Below are positions 48,630-58,614 of a stretch of 64,000 bases of DNA, one piece after another; within the stretch, counting starts at the first letter, position 1, and every line of letters begins with the position of its first letter. Source of the DNA: Humulus lupulus (Eukaryota > Streptophyta > Magnoliopsida > Rosales > Cannabaceae). Made by a program: the position numbers and the translations under genes. The notes under the pieces are model-generated. The model was not told the origin of the DNA, made no database searches, and worked only from the letters and a program-made list of their open reading frames with translations. The stretch covers positions 12,586,896 through 12,650,895 of the forward strand of contig NC_084802.1 in NCBI RefSeq assembly GCF_963169125.1, in the 5' to 3' direction.

Positions 48630-48820
48630 TGGGCCTGTAAAGAAGAATATAAATTGTGACCGTTAGATCATAATCAAGTCAGCACGAATTTATTCAGACC
48701 GTACACGTGGAAGGGGAACTAGGGCTCCGCCCGTTAGGGCAACAAAGCCAAGCCTGCTTATATATAAAATCCCCAAATCGTTATATTCCTTCTCAGTCTC
48801 TCTGCTTTCGAATTAGGGTT
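48630..48820 (+). promoter_or_regulatory. Promoter with site II element, TATA box and telo-box-like motif
   Basis: TGGGCC (48630-48635) matches a site II element; TATATATAAA (48759-48768) is a strong TATA; TTAGGGTT (48813-48820, again 48937-48944) matches the telo box. Site II plus telo box is the known signature of plant ribosomal-protein and snoRNA promoters. The region at 48700-48780 is also more GC-rich than its surroundings. A snoRNA-like sequence begins about 185 bases after the TATA box. Confidence 0.6.
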
Positions 48821-48951
48821 ATCCTAGGATTTTTTTTTTTTTGTTCGGTTTGATCGATTATGAAAAATGCAATTTTTATTTTGATTGTGAATTGTTTAAT
48901 TTATATGGATTATGAGTAAGGCATTTCTGGTTTCGATTAGGGTTAGTTGCA

Positions 48952-49036
48952 GGTATGATGAAAAATCGCTCATATGCCAAGTGAAGCACAGTTGTGCTAG
49001 ATGAATCGGCACTTTCCACACGAGATTTCTGACTCT
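48952..49036 (+). ncRNA. Candidate C/D-box snoRNA
   Basis: C box ATGATGA at 48955-48961 and D box CTGA at 49029-49032, 67 bases apart, a normal distance. An internal C'-like AGATGAA lies at 48999-49005, preceded by a small perfect hairpin, GCACA-GT-TGTGC (48986-48997), that would bring D' and C' together. The guide upstream of box D would be within CACTTTCCACACGAGATTT. The closing stem is only about three pairs, so it is weak. Such RNAs direct 2'-O-methylation in the nucleolus or Cajal body. Target not assigned. The promoter upstream supports the call. Confidence 0.6.
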
Positions 49037-49255
49037 ATTACAATTTTGCTCCAATCCTTTTTTTTTCCCTGGTTTTTCTGTGTTGATTTGGGTTTTTTTG
49101 AAAAGAACTTGTGATTTTTTATTTGAAAAAGAAAAACTTGATCAGGAATTATTGGAAAGTTTTGAAATTTGTTCTTATTGGTTGCTAAGAAAGTATGTCC
49201 TTTGTATTTGATTTATTTATTTGAAAATGTTCATTTACAAACCCTAATTTTCTTG

Positions 49256-49437
49256 TCTCTTTTTTCAAAATTGGGCAAAAAGGCATATCTGACTATATAA
49301 ATCTCTATCTGCTGATACAAATCGAATAGCAAAGAGAATGAGATGAGATGCGAAATCGAATCTCAAGATTGGAACCTTCGGACAGGCAGTTTCTCCCTTA
49401 CCGTGGATTCTCGCCCTTTCTCGTAGGTTCCACATTT
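49256..49437 (+). ncRNA. Possible H/ACA snoRNA
   Basis: A 3' hairpin closes with GGAACCT (49371-49377) and AGGTTCC (49425-49431), followed directly by ACA (49432-49434) and three further bases, the H/ACA end rule. A 5' hairpin could close with TCTCTTT (49256-49262) and AAAGAGA (49331-49337). H-box-like AGATGA lies between. Inner stems and pseudouridylation pockets are not convincing by eye. A telo-box-like AAACCCTAA sits at 49239-49247. Could be a chance fold. Confidence 0.3.
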
Positions 49438-49889
49438 TCTCGTTGCCCAAACGCATCTGAATTACTTATTATATTCCTAGTTTTGTTAAAACAATCTTTG
49501 CTCGATGATGATTGATTTTGCTTTAACCACACTGAATAGAGAAGCTTAGGGATCAAGGAATAAACCTTGTTTGGCTTAAGACATAGAAGGACTTAAAGCC
49601 TAAACTTGTTTGTGTTTGTTACTGCCTTGTGATTCTCTTTGTCTAATGAAAGAGGCAGATGCTTGAATTCTGTGTTTGCCTCTTTGCTTTAGAGACTGAG
49701 AGGAAGGCTTTACCAAACACTGTTAAGTTTGGATTTTCAGTGTTTCTTTGGCTTAATTTGAAGAGGGTTTTGCCCTCCCTTCTCATTCTCTCAAGTGGAA
49801 AAACTTTGGCCTTAGTCTGAGAGCATAAAATTTCAATCTTTACATTTCTGTGTTTTTTTTTTGAATTCATGCGAGTAAATGTGATCTCT

Positions 49890-50640
49890 TGTTGAGAAAG
49901 TGTTATGCTGATTGTGATCTTCCGTTTGAACAATGAGAACACATCAGGTAGACTAGATTGAATAATCTGCCAAACAAATCTCTTTACTTTTGAATGTAGC
50001 TGTAAAGACCACAGTTTTGTCCACCGTGCCCATACCATCTTCAGAACTTGAAATCCATCTCTGTTAGTGTGTCAGGCTATAACCCAGTAGTTTACATTTT
50101 AGGGGGTTTGGAATGGGATAAAGTAAATGTGATTGAGAATTTAAATTTAAATTTTTTGGGTTGAAAGTTAATAAATTGTGTGGCAAAGTGAACTTTTTGG
50201 TATATAAGAGTTTAATATTTCTATCTAACTTCTTCTACACTTGTCTATTCAAATCAACCAGCTCACCTACTCAAATCAACCAGCCAATTAAAGTTTGCAT
50301 AGTCATTTTCTAGCCAAGTTGATCTGTTCAATTGCTGCCTGCCATGCTTGTTTAACAACCTCAATCAAACCTTGAATCGTGCGTGGTTCTACCAAATAAT
50401 TTCCATTGTTACCAATGAAAATCTTTTGGTGGTTTATTAGAGAATACCAACTAGAAACAAGCCACGAGTGATTCTAATTACGGCAAGCCAAATGCACTCG
50501 TAGCATAAGGAACTTTTTAGTTTCAAAACTCTACCCTTAATAAGCACGAGTGTTCATAACAAAGGTTTCCTGATTCTGTCATGGCAAGTTGTCCAAATAA
50601 GAAGAGCAATATCATCGTGGTTGGAAACATCTGTGCAAAT
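49890..50640 (-). pseudogene. LINE remnant (zf-RVT region), rearranged
   Basis: On the minus strand 50038-49900 reads MVWARWTKLWSLQLHSKVKR then FVWQIIQSSLPDVFSLFKRK, typical of the zinc-finger region after the RT of plant L1-like LINEs (KLW-x-KVK-x-F-x-W-x-LP). Another patch at 50640-50550 (EICTDVSNHDDIALLIWTTC) resembles the stretch that normally follows. Their order is reversed relative to an intact LINE, so the copy is rearranged or two fragments are present. No RT or RNase H is intact. Confidence 0.45.
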
Positions 50641-51856
50641 CTCTGCCACTCGCAGATTGTAACTTCAAAATCTTATTATCAGTTTTCTTTTTTGCTACTA
50701 ATCTTGTATTTGAATCAGTCGCTTTCATTCAAAAGAAACCTATGTTCTTTGAATATAAACTTAAAATTATACAAAATAAAATCACTTAAAATCTTAACAA
50801 TTAGGAAGGAAAGAAAATAGTAAGAGGAGAGAGAAAAAAAATAGAGAGGAGTGAAAAAGTGAAGGAAAGAAAAGAATGCATTTTCTCTTCTTCTTATTTG
50901 GTATAAGGATGGAAAAAAAAACTTGTTTTATTTTCGTTTTTGGTATTTGAGTTAGAATTGTGGGGGAAAGAAATGTATTTTTTTTTACATCTATACTTTT
51001 ATATTAATATTTATGTATTACTCATTATTTAAAAAATATATATTTGTATATTTAAAAATATAGATTTTTGTCACATATAACATAAATAAAAATAATAAGT
51101 AAAGTAAATAGTTGCCAATACAATAATTAATAAGGATGGTATGTGTATGTCTTATTTCATATGGAATATTATTTATAATGTGTGATTTTATAAAATTATT
51201 TTTTATAGTTAAAATAATAATAATTTAATAAATCTAAGAATAAATTTAAATAAACCTATGTAGTACTTATGTGTTGAAATATTTTATATTTACAATAAAA
51301 AATATTTATTTTAGCGATAATATATTAAAAAAATGCTGTTAAATTTTTTTTTTTTAGTCAATTTGTAAGGAGTATTTTGGTCATACAAAGCCTACAACGT
51401 TTTCTTTTATATTTTCTCTCTAATTTGGAGAAATTTTTTTTAGTGTGGACCTCATTACTTTCTTTCTCTTCATTTTTATTTTCTTTCTTATTTTCTCTCT
51501 TACCAAATCGCCATTTTTTTTATCTTCCCTCCAATTTTTTCTCCAAATGATTCATTCCTTCCACTTTTCATCTTTAACAAACAAAGGCTTAGAGAGGAGG
51601 AGAATGGATGTGTTTTAGTATTTTCTTCTCTATAAAAATATAAATAATTTTTAATATATTTAAAGAAATACAAATAATTAAATATTTTTTAATATATATT
51701 TTATCTTATTGTATTGGTTCTTATTTTAATTGTTCTTTGACTTAGTCATCCACCATTTTGTATATCTAATTTTTAAAAACAATTTGAAAGAAGCAAGTGG
51801 ACTCCTAGACCTATCAGTCTTAGAACTAAAAATAAATAGACATTCTCTTCAATTTT
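50641..51856. other. AT-rich, low-complexity sequence; possible decayed MITE
   Basis: A purine-rich stretch (50800-50880, GGAGAGAGAAAAAAAATAGA) and a pyrimidine-rich one (51410-51570, TTTCTTTCTTATTTTCTCTC) face each other like subterminal parts of the MITEs at 45.3 kb, but clear ends are missing. No coding frame. Confidence 0.35.
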
Positions 51857-51861
51857 AATAG

Positions 51862-52617
51862 TGTACGCCCTAATTTTCCAACGGGCTATTAACGAGCTGA
51901 GACATGACCTAATTATATCAGCCACGTGGATCCTCCATGACTGGAGATGTTGTCGTCAGGTCCTACCTCGTTAGCTCGAGGTATCCAAAGGTTCGCCAAG
52001 ATTACTTAAGGACCGAGTCAGGACTGTGAAGGCCACAGGTCGAGGAGGCATCCAGCTTGTGGTACGAGCTGAAGTTGGAAGCTATGATCTCTTATAAAGT
52101 CAACCACGCAAGGTAAACGTGCATATATCAGACATCACGTGTCTGATATATCCCTGACTTCTCGGACACGCAGCATGAAAGTGCGTATTCAGGCACCCAT
52201 GACTGGGTTGGGCCATGCGGCCCATTATCTCCCTTACCTATTGATTAGACCACACTTCATTTGTCAGGTTTTAGGAATTAATCATGAATGTCACAGAAGT
52301 GACATGATGGGTAAGAAGGTCACGGGATGACCCCCCCTTTTACCAACTCCCAGGTGCCTTCTCCTATAAATATGGAGACCCTGAGAGTTGGAAGGGGTTG
52401 GATTCTATTGTGTAAGGAAATACCCTGTAAAGAATACCAGGCATATAGCAATAATATCGGCTGGTGGAGAAGAATGATTTTAACATTTGAACCACCTAAA
52501 AACGTAATTGTGTCACCAGTCCATAAAAAGATCATTCATCTATTTCGGTTCATTGTTACGCACTACTCTCATCCTCTTATTCTCTTAATTACATGTTGGC
52601 GAAGAACCGCGTCAACA
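51862..52617 (+). repeat. 5' LTR of the Tat element
   Basis: TGTACGCCC to GCGTCAACA, 756 bp. A CACGTG G-box lies at 51923-51928, 60 bases from the start. TATA box TATAAATA at 52365-52372, so transcription should start near 52395-52400 and R/U5 covers the rest. The 3' copy has the same motifs. Confidence 0.92.
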
Positions 52618-52620
52618 GTT

Positions 52621-52638
52621 TGGTGCTTTCATTGAGAG
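52621..52638 (+). other. Leader/primer-binding-site-like motif
   Basis: TGGTGCTTTCATTGAGAG three bases after the LTR end. The element at 4.7 kb has the same motif with one change. The tRNA is not assigned. Confidence 0.6.
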
Positions 52639-52647
52639 CTAGTTAGA

Positions 52648-55088
52648 TTGGTGCTATCGCAGACATCCAACTATGGTGACCACTTGATCAAGCACGGTAA
52701 CGAGGCGGAACAACATGATGGGCAGGAGGCTCATCATGCCGCCATCTTCGGTGAGCAAAATCCTGAGGTCCAGCAGCGGCCGGTAGGCCAGGATGACACT
52801 GGAAGTTCGGCGCCCAGGCCACCTAATCCAAACCCAGATTTTTACACTGTGGTAGAAATGGAGAACGCTCAGCTGAGGAGCCAACTAGCGAAAGCTAGTC
52901 AGCAGAATAAGGAGGTGTTGGCACGACTACCCCTTCTTACAACCGACGCTAACGTCGGAAAGGGGCAAGGCGAGACTCGTAAGTCCCGCCGGGGTAATCG
53001 GTCCAGGCCTAGCCGCTCGAACAAACCTCCGACATCCAACTCTATTCCCTCGATGCACCGTCGAGAGGCAAACTTCGAAGAAATACCTAGAGCCAAACAA
53101 CAGTATAGCCGCTCGGTCCGAACTTCAACTCCCAGCTCACAGCCAGCCTCGAGCGCGCCCAGGAGGGCTCGAGGGAATTCTAGAAGGAGATCCGGGGAGG
53201 GCTCACAACACTTGCCCGTCCCCACCAGCCGTCCTGCGCCTCGTCCGGATCGCCAGGCGCGGGGCCCGCAGGTTGGCAGGGCCGAAAGGCCCCCACCTAA
53301 CTTGATCCACCCTGACGGAACCAGGATTGCATCTTCGGTCAGGCATCCTCCGTCACCAATAAGATATCCGTCTTCTCCTCGGCCTATCCAAGATATTCCA
53401 GCTTATGGAAGCAGCAGGAGAAACCCGCCATCCACAGGACCTTCCCGACGTAGCAAGGCGCCCAGAGGGAGCCCGGATCCTCACCCCCAGAGGCGGACTC
53501 CGAGCTTCTCTAACGGGAGCTACTGGACCGGCAGTCGCCGGAGTGACCTTTCTGGCGGAGACCTGCGTCAACGCTTAAGCTCGGCGCAAAGTCCTAAAGC
53601 CACCCAGAGGGGCGACTTGCGAGATCGCCTTAACTCTCATAGGGGGAACCAGTAGGAGGTGGCAGCCATGCTCGCTCTGGGGGAGACCTAACTGAGGTAC
53701 CTAACGGCGGGAATGCCCCAAATAACTTATCTCAAGATAGGAGGGGCAATAACCCACCAAACGTATACAATGGATCCGGAGCTGTCGAGCAGCCTCGGAA
53801 TAACCAAGGAAATCAGGACAAAACCCTAGAGCGCCTGGCTCAGATGGAGGAGCTAATGAGGAAGCTTCTGTCGAAGAAAGAGAAAGACGAATATGATTCA
53901 GGGGACGAGCTTGAGCTCTTCGCCCCCAACATAGCAGCAACGGCATACCCACCCGGTTTCCGTATGCCGCACCTGTCCAAATTCAACGGAGACGGAGATC
54001 CGTCGGATCATCTGGGGATGTTCAATACCATGATGATGGCCCACAACATTGGCCCTGAGCTAAGATGTTTGATATTTCCCTCCACACTGACCGGGCCAGC
54101 CAAACAGTGGTTCAAACAAAGGAAGAAACAATCAATCAGCCCCTGGAAAACTTTCTCTGCTGACTTCAAAAGGGCATTCCGAGCCTCCCAGGCTGCCCGC
54201 GTCAAGGCCGACTCCCTGGCTAACGTGAGGCAGCAACCCGACGAGCCTTTGAAGGCATACCTGAGCAGGTTCGCGAACGTCGCTGCTCGGGCCAGAGACG
54301 TAGATGACAGCTCCAAGCTCATGGCTTTGAAAACTGGAATCCTCGTCGGAGGGGGACTCAGGAACGAAATACAAAGGAAGGGAGTCAGCTCAGTGAACGA
54401 GTTCCTAAATAGGGCCCAAGGGTGGATCAACTTGGAGGAGGCCCAAGCCTCAGCTGCAGGAACCAGCCAGGACCCTGAGCAGCCCGCTGGAGTGGGAACG
54501 GAGGTCGCGACAGCGACCCAGAACGTTACACAGAATTACCAATTCGGTGGAGGCAAAAGAAAGGGGAACGACGAGGGCAACCAGCACGGCCCAATGAAGA
54601 ATAAGTTCGTAGACAAATTTAAGCCAGTCTACCCGACTTATACAGAGCTCACCCACTCTAGGGAGAACATCTTCTTAGCGAACTCTGCTCGCCTCCCCTG
54701 GAAGAAGCCGGAGCCGTTAAAGCACCAGAAGGGGAAGAGAGACACCTCTAAGTTTTTTCGTTTCCACAACGACGTTGGCCACAATACCGATGATTGTAGG
54801 AATTTGAAAGATGAGATCGAAACTCTCATCAGAGCCGGCCCCTTGGCTCAGTACGCGCAGAACAGGGCTCCGATAGGCCGACCTACTCCGGAAGTCCCGG
54901 TCAGTCAGCCCGGGTCTCGGGTAGATCAAGACGTCCCTCCCCGAGTGATAGGAGGAGAGATATCCACAATCTCGGGAGGTCTGCATTTGGCTGGCGCGAG
55001 CAAGGGTGCCCAAAAGAGGTACGTAAACGAACTCAAGGTGCATAATGGAGTAAAGTTCGTCCCGGAGCAACGTCTGCCAAAGCAGTAG
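52648..55088 (+). pseudogene. gag of the Tat element, one or more frameshifts
   Basis: The first frame (52648-53655) is Pro/Ser/Arg-rich and disordered, with a short coiled coil (VEMENAQLRSQLAKASQQNK). The only nearby ATG (52673) is in another frame and soon stops, so the N-terminus is damaged. A one-base shift near 53652 leads to the second frame, which holds the gag core: GFRMPHLSKFNGDGDPSDHL, LTGPAKQWFKQRKKQSISPW, EPLKAYLSRFANVAARARDV. The C-terminus has a degenerate zinc-finger motif (RFHNDVGHNTDDC, first Cys lost) and ISTISGG. Stop TAG at 55086-55088. Confidence 0.85.
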
Positions 55089-55091
55089 CGA

Positions 55092-55676
55092 TTGGAGAGG
55101 CAACCAATCATTTTTACTAAAGAAGATGCCAACCACGTTCAGTTCCCTCATAACGACCCCCTGGTCGTAGCAGTGCAGCTCGCTAATCGGAGGGTTAGGA
55201 GAGTGCTGATCGATAATGGGAGCTCGGTAAACCTTCTATTCCGGTCCACGCTGGAGAAGATGGGTTTGACTGTCGCCGAGCTGAAGGCGACCTCCATGAT
55301 GCTGTATGGTTTTTCGGGAGAAGGATCAGCAGCTATAGGGACGATCGAGCTGGTGATCACCTTAGGAGAGGGACCTCGGACAATCTCCAAACTCCTCGAG
55401 TTCGTAGTCATCGACTGCCCCGCTGCGTACAATGCTATTTTGGGCCGACCCACACTCATAGCTTTTGAGGCCATCACCTCTGTTCGCCACCTCACGCTGA
55501 AATTCCCTTCTTCCACGGGGATATGCATGGTCTGTGGCGATCAGCTTGCTGCCAGGGAATGCTACAGCATTTCCATGAAGGGAAAATCGAAACCCGGGCA
55601 GCTAACGATGTCCATCCAAGGTGGAGGAGAGGAATCTCAGGAACCTTTGACTAATCCTGAGATTGAAAAACCTTAG
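55092..55676 (+). pseudogene. Retropepsin-like protease of the Tat element
   Basis: Starts just after the gag stop in another frame. Motifs: FPHNDPLVVAVQLANRRVRR, active site VLIDNGSSVNLLF (Asp kept), GTIELVITLGEGPRTISKLL, VIDCPAAYNAILGRPTLIAF, LTLKFPSSTGICMVCGDQLA. Ends with TAG at 55674, which cuts it from RT. In an active element it would be read through as Gag-Pol. Domain itself is well preserved. Confidence 0.88.
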
Positions 55677-56382
55677 AGCGCCGAGGGGGAAAGTATTATC
55701 TCAAGTGAGGATATCGACCCCCGAATAGGCGAGGACAGGTCCGAGCTCCAAGCTATTGAGGACCTCGAGGAAGTAAACATCGATCCACAAAATCCTACAC
55801 AGATGGTCAAGCTCGGGAAAAACCTCTGCGGTAAGAGGAAAGCGGAGCTAATCAAATTTTTGCAGGATAACCTGTATGTGTTTGCATGGTCACACGAGGA
55901 CATGGTGGGAATCAGTCCAAATGTCATCATGCACACCCTTCATTTGGATAAGAGCGTTCCTGCAAAGTTCCAGAAGCAGAGGCGCCTGGGAACAACTCGA
56001 GCTAAGGCCTTAGAGGAAGAAGTAGCCCGGCTCAAGAAATGCGGCTTTATCCGTGAAGCCAAGTTTCCGGTTTGGGTCACCAACCCTGTGCTGGTCCCGA
56101 AGCCCAACGGGAAGTGGCAGACCTGCATCGACTTCTCCGACCTGAATAAAGCCTGCCCCAAAGATTGTTTTCCCTTGCCAAGGATTGACCAATTGGTGGA
56201 TGCCACGGCGGGGCACGAGCTCATGTCCTTTATGGACACGTACTCAGGCTATAACCAGATCGCCATGAATCCGGCGGACTAGGAGCACACCAGCTTCATG
56301 ACCCCGACTAACGTCTATTGTTACAAGGTCATGCCATTCGGGCTGAAGAACGCCGGTGCTACATACCAAAGGTTAGTAAATA
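55677..56382 (+). pseudogene. Reverse transcriptase, C-terminal half deleted
   Basis: Reads from the linker (WSHEDMVGISPNVIMHTLHL) through VLVPKPNGKWQTCIDFSDLN, FPLPRIDQLVDATAGHELMS, FMDTYSGYNQIAMNPAD, a TAG at 56280, then YKVMPFGLKNAGATYQRLVN. It ends there; the catalytic YVDD and the thumb are missing. The next bases belong to RNase H. TACCAA occurs on both sides of the joint (56364 and 56380), so the deletion may have used this short repeat. Inactive. Confidence 0.88.
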
Positions 56383-56560
56383 CCAAGCACGGGGAGCCAA
56401 GATGGCCGCTTACCTGGCCAAGGTAAAAGTCGAACTGTCCGCGTTCGGGCGAGGCTCAATCTAGCGGATACCTCGAGAGCAGAACGCCAACGCAGACGCC
56501 CTCGCCAAGCTCGCTACCTCCGGGGAGACGGAGACACTGGGGTTAGTACCGGTGGAGTTC
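56383..56560 (+). pseudogene. RNase H C-terminal remnant
   Basis: Directly after the deletion joint the frame reads GAKMAAYLAKVKVELSAFGR, then REQNANADALAKLATSG, the end of a retrotransposon RNase H with its catalytic Asp (ADALA). A TAG at 56464 interrupts it. The N-terminal RNase H half and RT thumb are gone, about 1.3 kb if compared with the element at 1-1.7 kb. Confidence 0.78.
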
Positions 56561-57842
56561 CTGGAAAAACCAAGTATAGAAGAGGTCGGGGCGGAGGTCG
56601 AGATGATTGACGCCAGACTAACCTGGATGACTCCCATCCTCGAGTACCTCACCGAGGGGAAGTTACCCGAATGACGTAATGACGCACGGCGGGTACTGTA
56701 CCAGGCTCCAAGGTATACGATGGTAGATGGGGTGCTGTACCGGCGTGGGCACTCCCTACCTCTCCTACGATGTGTTCTGCCGGGCGAAGCAAAGGCCATC
56801 CTGCAGGAAGTGCACGAAGGTTTTTGCGGGGATCACACTGGGGGCCAAGCCTGGCCCTAAAAGTTTTAAGGCAAGGGTATTACTGGCCCACTCTGTCAAA
56901 TGACTCGATCTTGTATGTCAAGAAATGCGACAAGTGCCAGCGATTCTCCACAGTTGCCCAAGCTCCCCCCGTCGAGCTGCCGATGATCTCCTCCCCATGG
57001 CCATTTGCAGTTTAGGGAATCGACTTGGTTGACGCCCTCCCTACTGGAAAGGGCGGGGTCTGCTACGCCGTGGTGGCTATCGACTACTTCACAAAGTGGG
57101 CTGAGGCAGAGCCTTTGGCAACAATCACATCTAAGAAAGTCCTCGACTTCCTAGTCAAGAGCATTATCTGCCGATTCGGGCTGCCGAAGAAAATCGTATC
57201 CGACAACGGGACTCAGTTCGACAGCAGCCTCTTCACCGAATTTTGTGAAAGGTACGGCATCATGAAAAGTTTCTCCTCCTTGGCCTATCCTTAGGCGAAC
57301 GGCCAGGTCGAGGCTGTCAACAAGACGCTAAAGGCGAGCCTTAAGAAAAGACTAGGAGAAGCCAAGGGGGTCTGGCCGGAGCAGCTCCCCCAGATTCTGT
57401 GGGCATACCAGACCTCGCATCGGACCTCTACGGGTCATACTCCTTTCTCCCTGGCTTTTGGGAGCGAGGCAGTCCTTCCTGTTGAGTTAAAAGTATATTC
57501 TCATAGAGTCCAAGCATATGACCAGGATTGCAATCATGAACTGCTTTGCTCATCTCTTGACCTGATTGATGAAAGGCGAGAAGACTCACAGCTCCAGCTC
57601 GCGCATTACCAACAAAAAATTACGCGTTATTTCAACTCAAAGGTTCGAAAACGCGCTTTAAGCATTGGCGAGTTTTCCTAGCCAGCAAGGATCCCAAAGA
57701 CGAAGTACTGGGACCAAACTGGGAAGGACCTTATCAAATTGCCGAGGTCATAAAGGAAGGAACCTACAAGCTAGCCTGGCTTAGTGGAGAAACGGTCCCA
57801 CGGGCTTGGAACGCCACCCACTTGAAAAAGTATTATCAGTAA
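56561..57842 (+). pseudogene. Integrase of the Tat element, stops and frameshifts
   Basis: Zinc-binding HHCC region at 56800-56945 (EVHEGFCGDHTGG, frameshift near 56840, then YVKKCDKCQRFS). Catalytic core: AIDYFTKWAEAEPL (first Asp), IVSDNGTQFDSSLF (second Asp), GQVEAVNKTLKASL (Glu). Stops: TAG at 57014 where a Trp is usual, TAG at 57292. The C-terminal part needs another frame after about 57665 (GPNWEGPYQIAEVIKEGTYK, WNATHLKKYYQ) and ends at TAA, 57840-57842. No chromodomain. It would insert the cDNA; this copy cannot. Confidence 0.88.
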
Positions 57843-58017
57843 CACCCTTGTAAGGCTTACTCAGAAAGGCCATTTTTTATGTATTGAGCAATGAGAATTA
57901 ACTTTTCGTTCATGATTGAATATATTTGCAAGTGTAATCTAAAGTAACCACAAAAGACCCTTTCCTAGTTACTTGGGGGGCTTATGGTGCCTGGATATAA
58001 CCAGGTCGCCTTAAAGG
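57843..58017 (+). other. Spacer after integrase
   Basis: Non-coding, ends with CTGGATATAACCAGGTCG, a phrase that becomes part of the 119-bp repeats that follow. Confidence 0.5.
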
Positions 58018-58450
58018 CTTAGAAGTTAATTCAAATCGATTGATTGTTGTTTTTCTTAAAAAACACGAGATATTGATAAAAATTAACGCGAACTAAGTTT
58101 TCAAACTAAGGTCCTGAACATAACCAGGTTATAAAACTTAGAAGTTAATTCAAATTGATTGATCGTTGTTTTTCTTAAAAAGCACGAGATATTGATAAAA
58201 ATTAACGCGAACTAAGTTTTCAAACTAAGGTCCTGGACATAACCAGGTCATAAAACTTAGAAGTTAATTCAAATTGATTGATCGTTGTTTTTCTTAAAAA
58301 GCACGAGATATTGATAAAAATTAACGCGAACTAAGTTTTCAAACTAAGGTCCTGGACATAACCAGGTCATAAAGCTTAGAAGTTAATTCAAATTGATTAA
58401 TCGGTGTTTTTCTTAAAAAGCACAAAATATTAGTCAAGAATTAACACTAA
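58018..58450 (+). repeat. Tandem repeat, 119-bp unit, about 3.6 copies
   Basis: Units start with CTTAGAAGTTAATTCAAAT at 58018, 58137, 58256 and 58375. The first three are almost identical; the last is divergent and shortened. Placed between the end of integrase and the 3' end of the antisense gene, a usual site for tandem repeats in Tat-lineage elements. Confidence 0.9.
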
Positions 58451-58614
58451 CTAAGTTTTTCAAAGCAATGACCAAAATGCGTAGAGGCAAAAGGAAATAA
58501 ACCAATTAAAAGTAAAAATTGATAAAACCAATTGTCTCGAGGTGGAAAAACCTCATGCAAAGTTACATAAAAAAAATGATAATAATAAATGAGTGGGTGC
58601 GAAAAAGAAAGGCC

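Noticed and set aside
49503..49535. Second C/D-box pair (ATGATGA and CTGA)
   Set aside because: Only about 25 bases separate the boxes, too short for a C/D snoRNA, and no closing stem is visible.
50581..50820. 79-codon plus-strand frame beginning MASCPNKKSN
   Set aside because: It overlaps minus-strand LINE-like sequence, then runs into AT-rich Lys/Ile/Leu codons; no domain or regulatory context.
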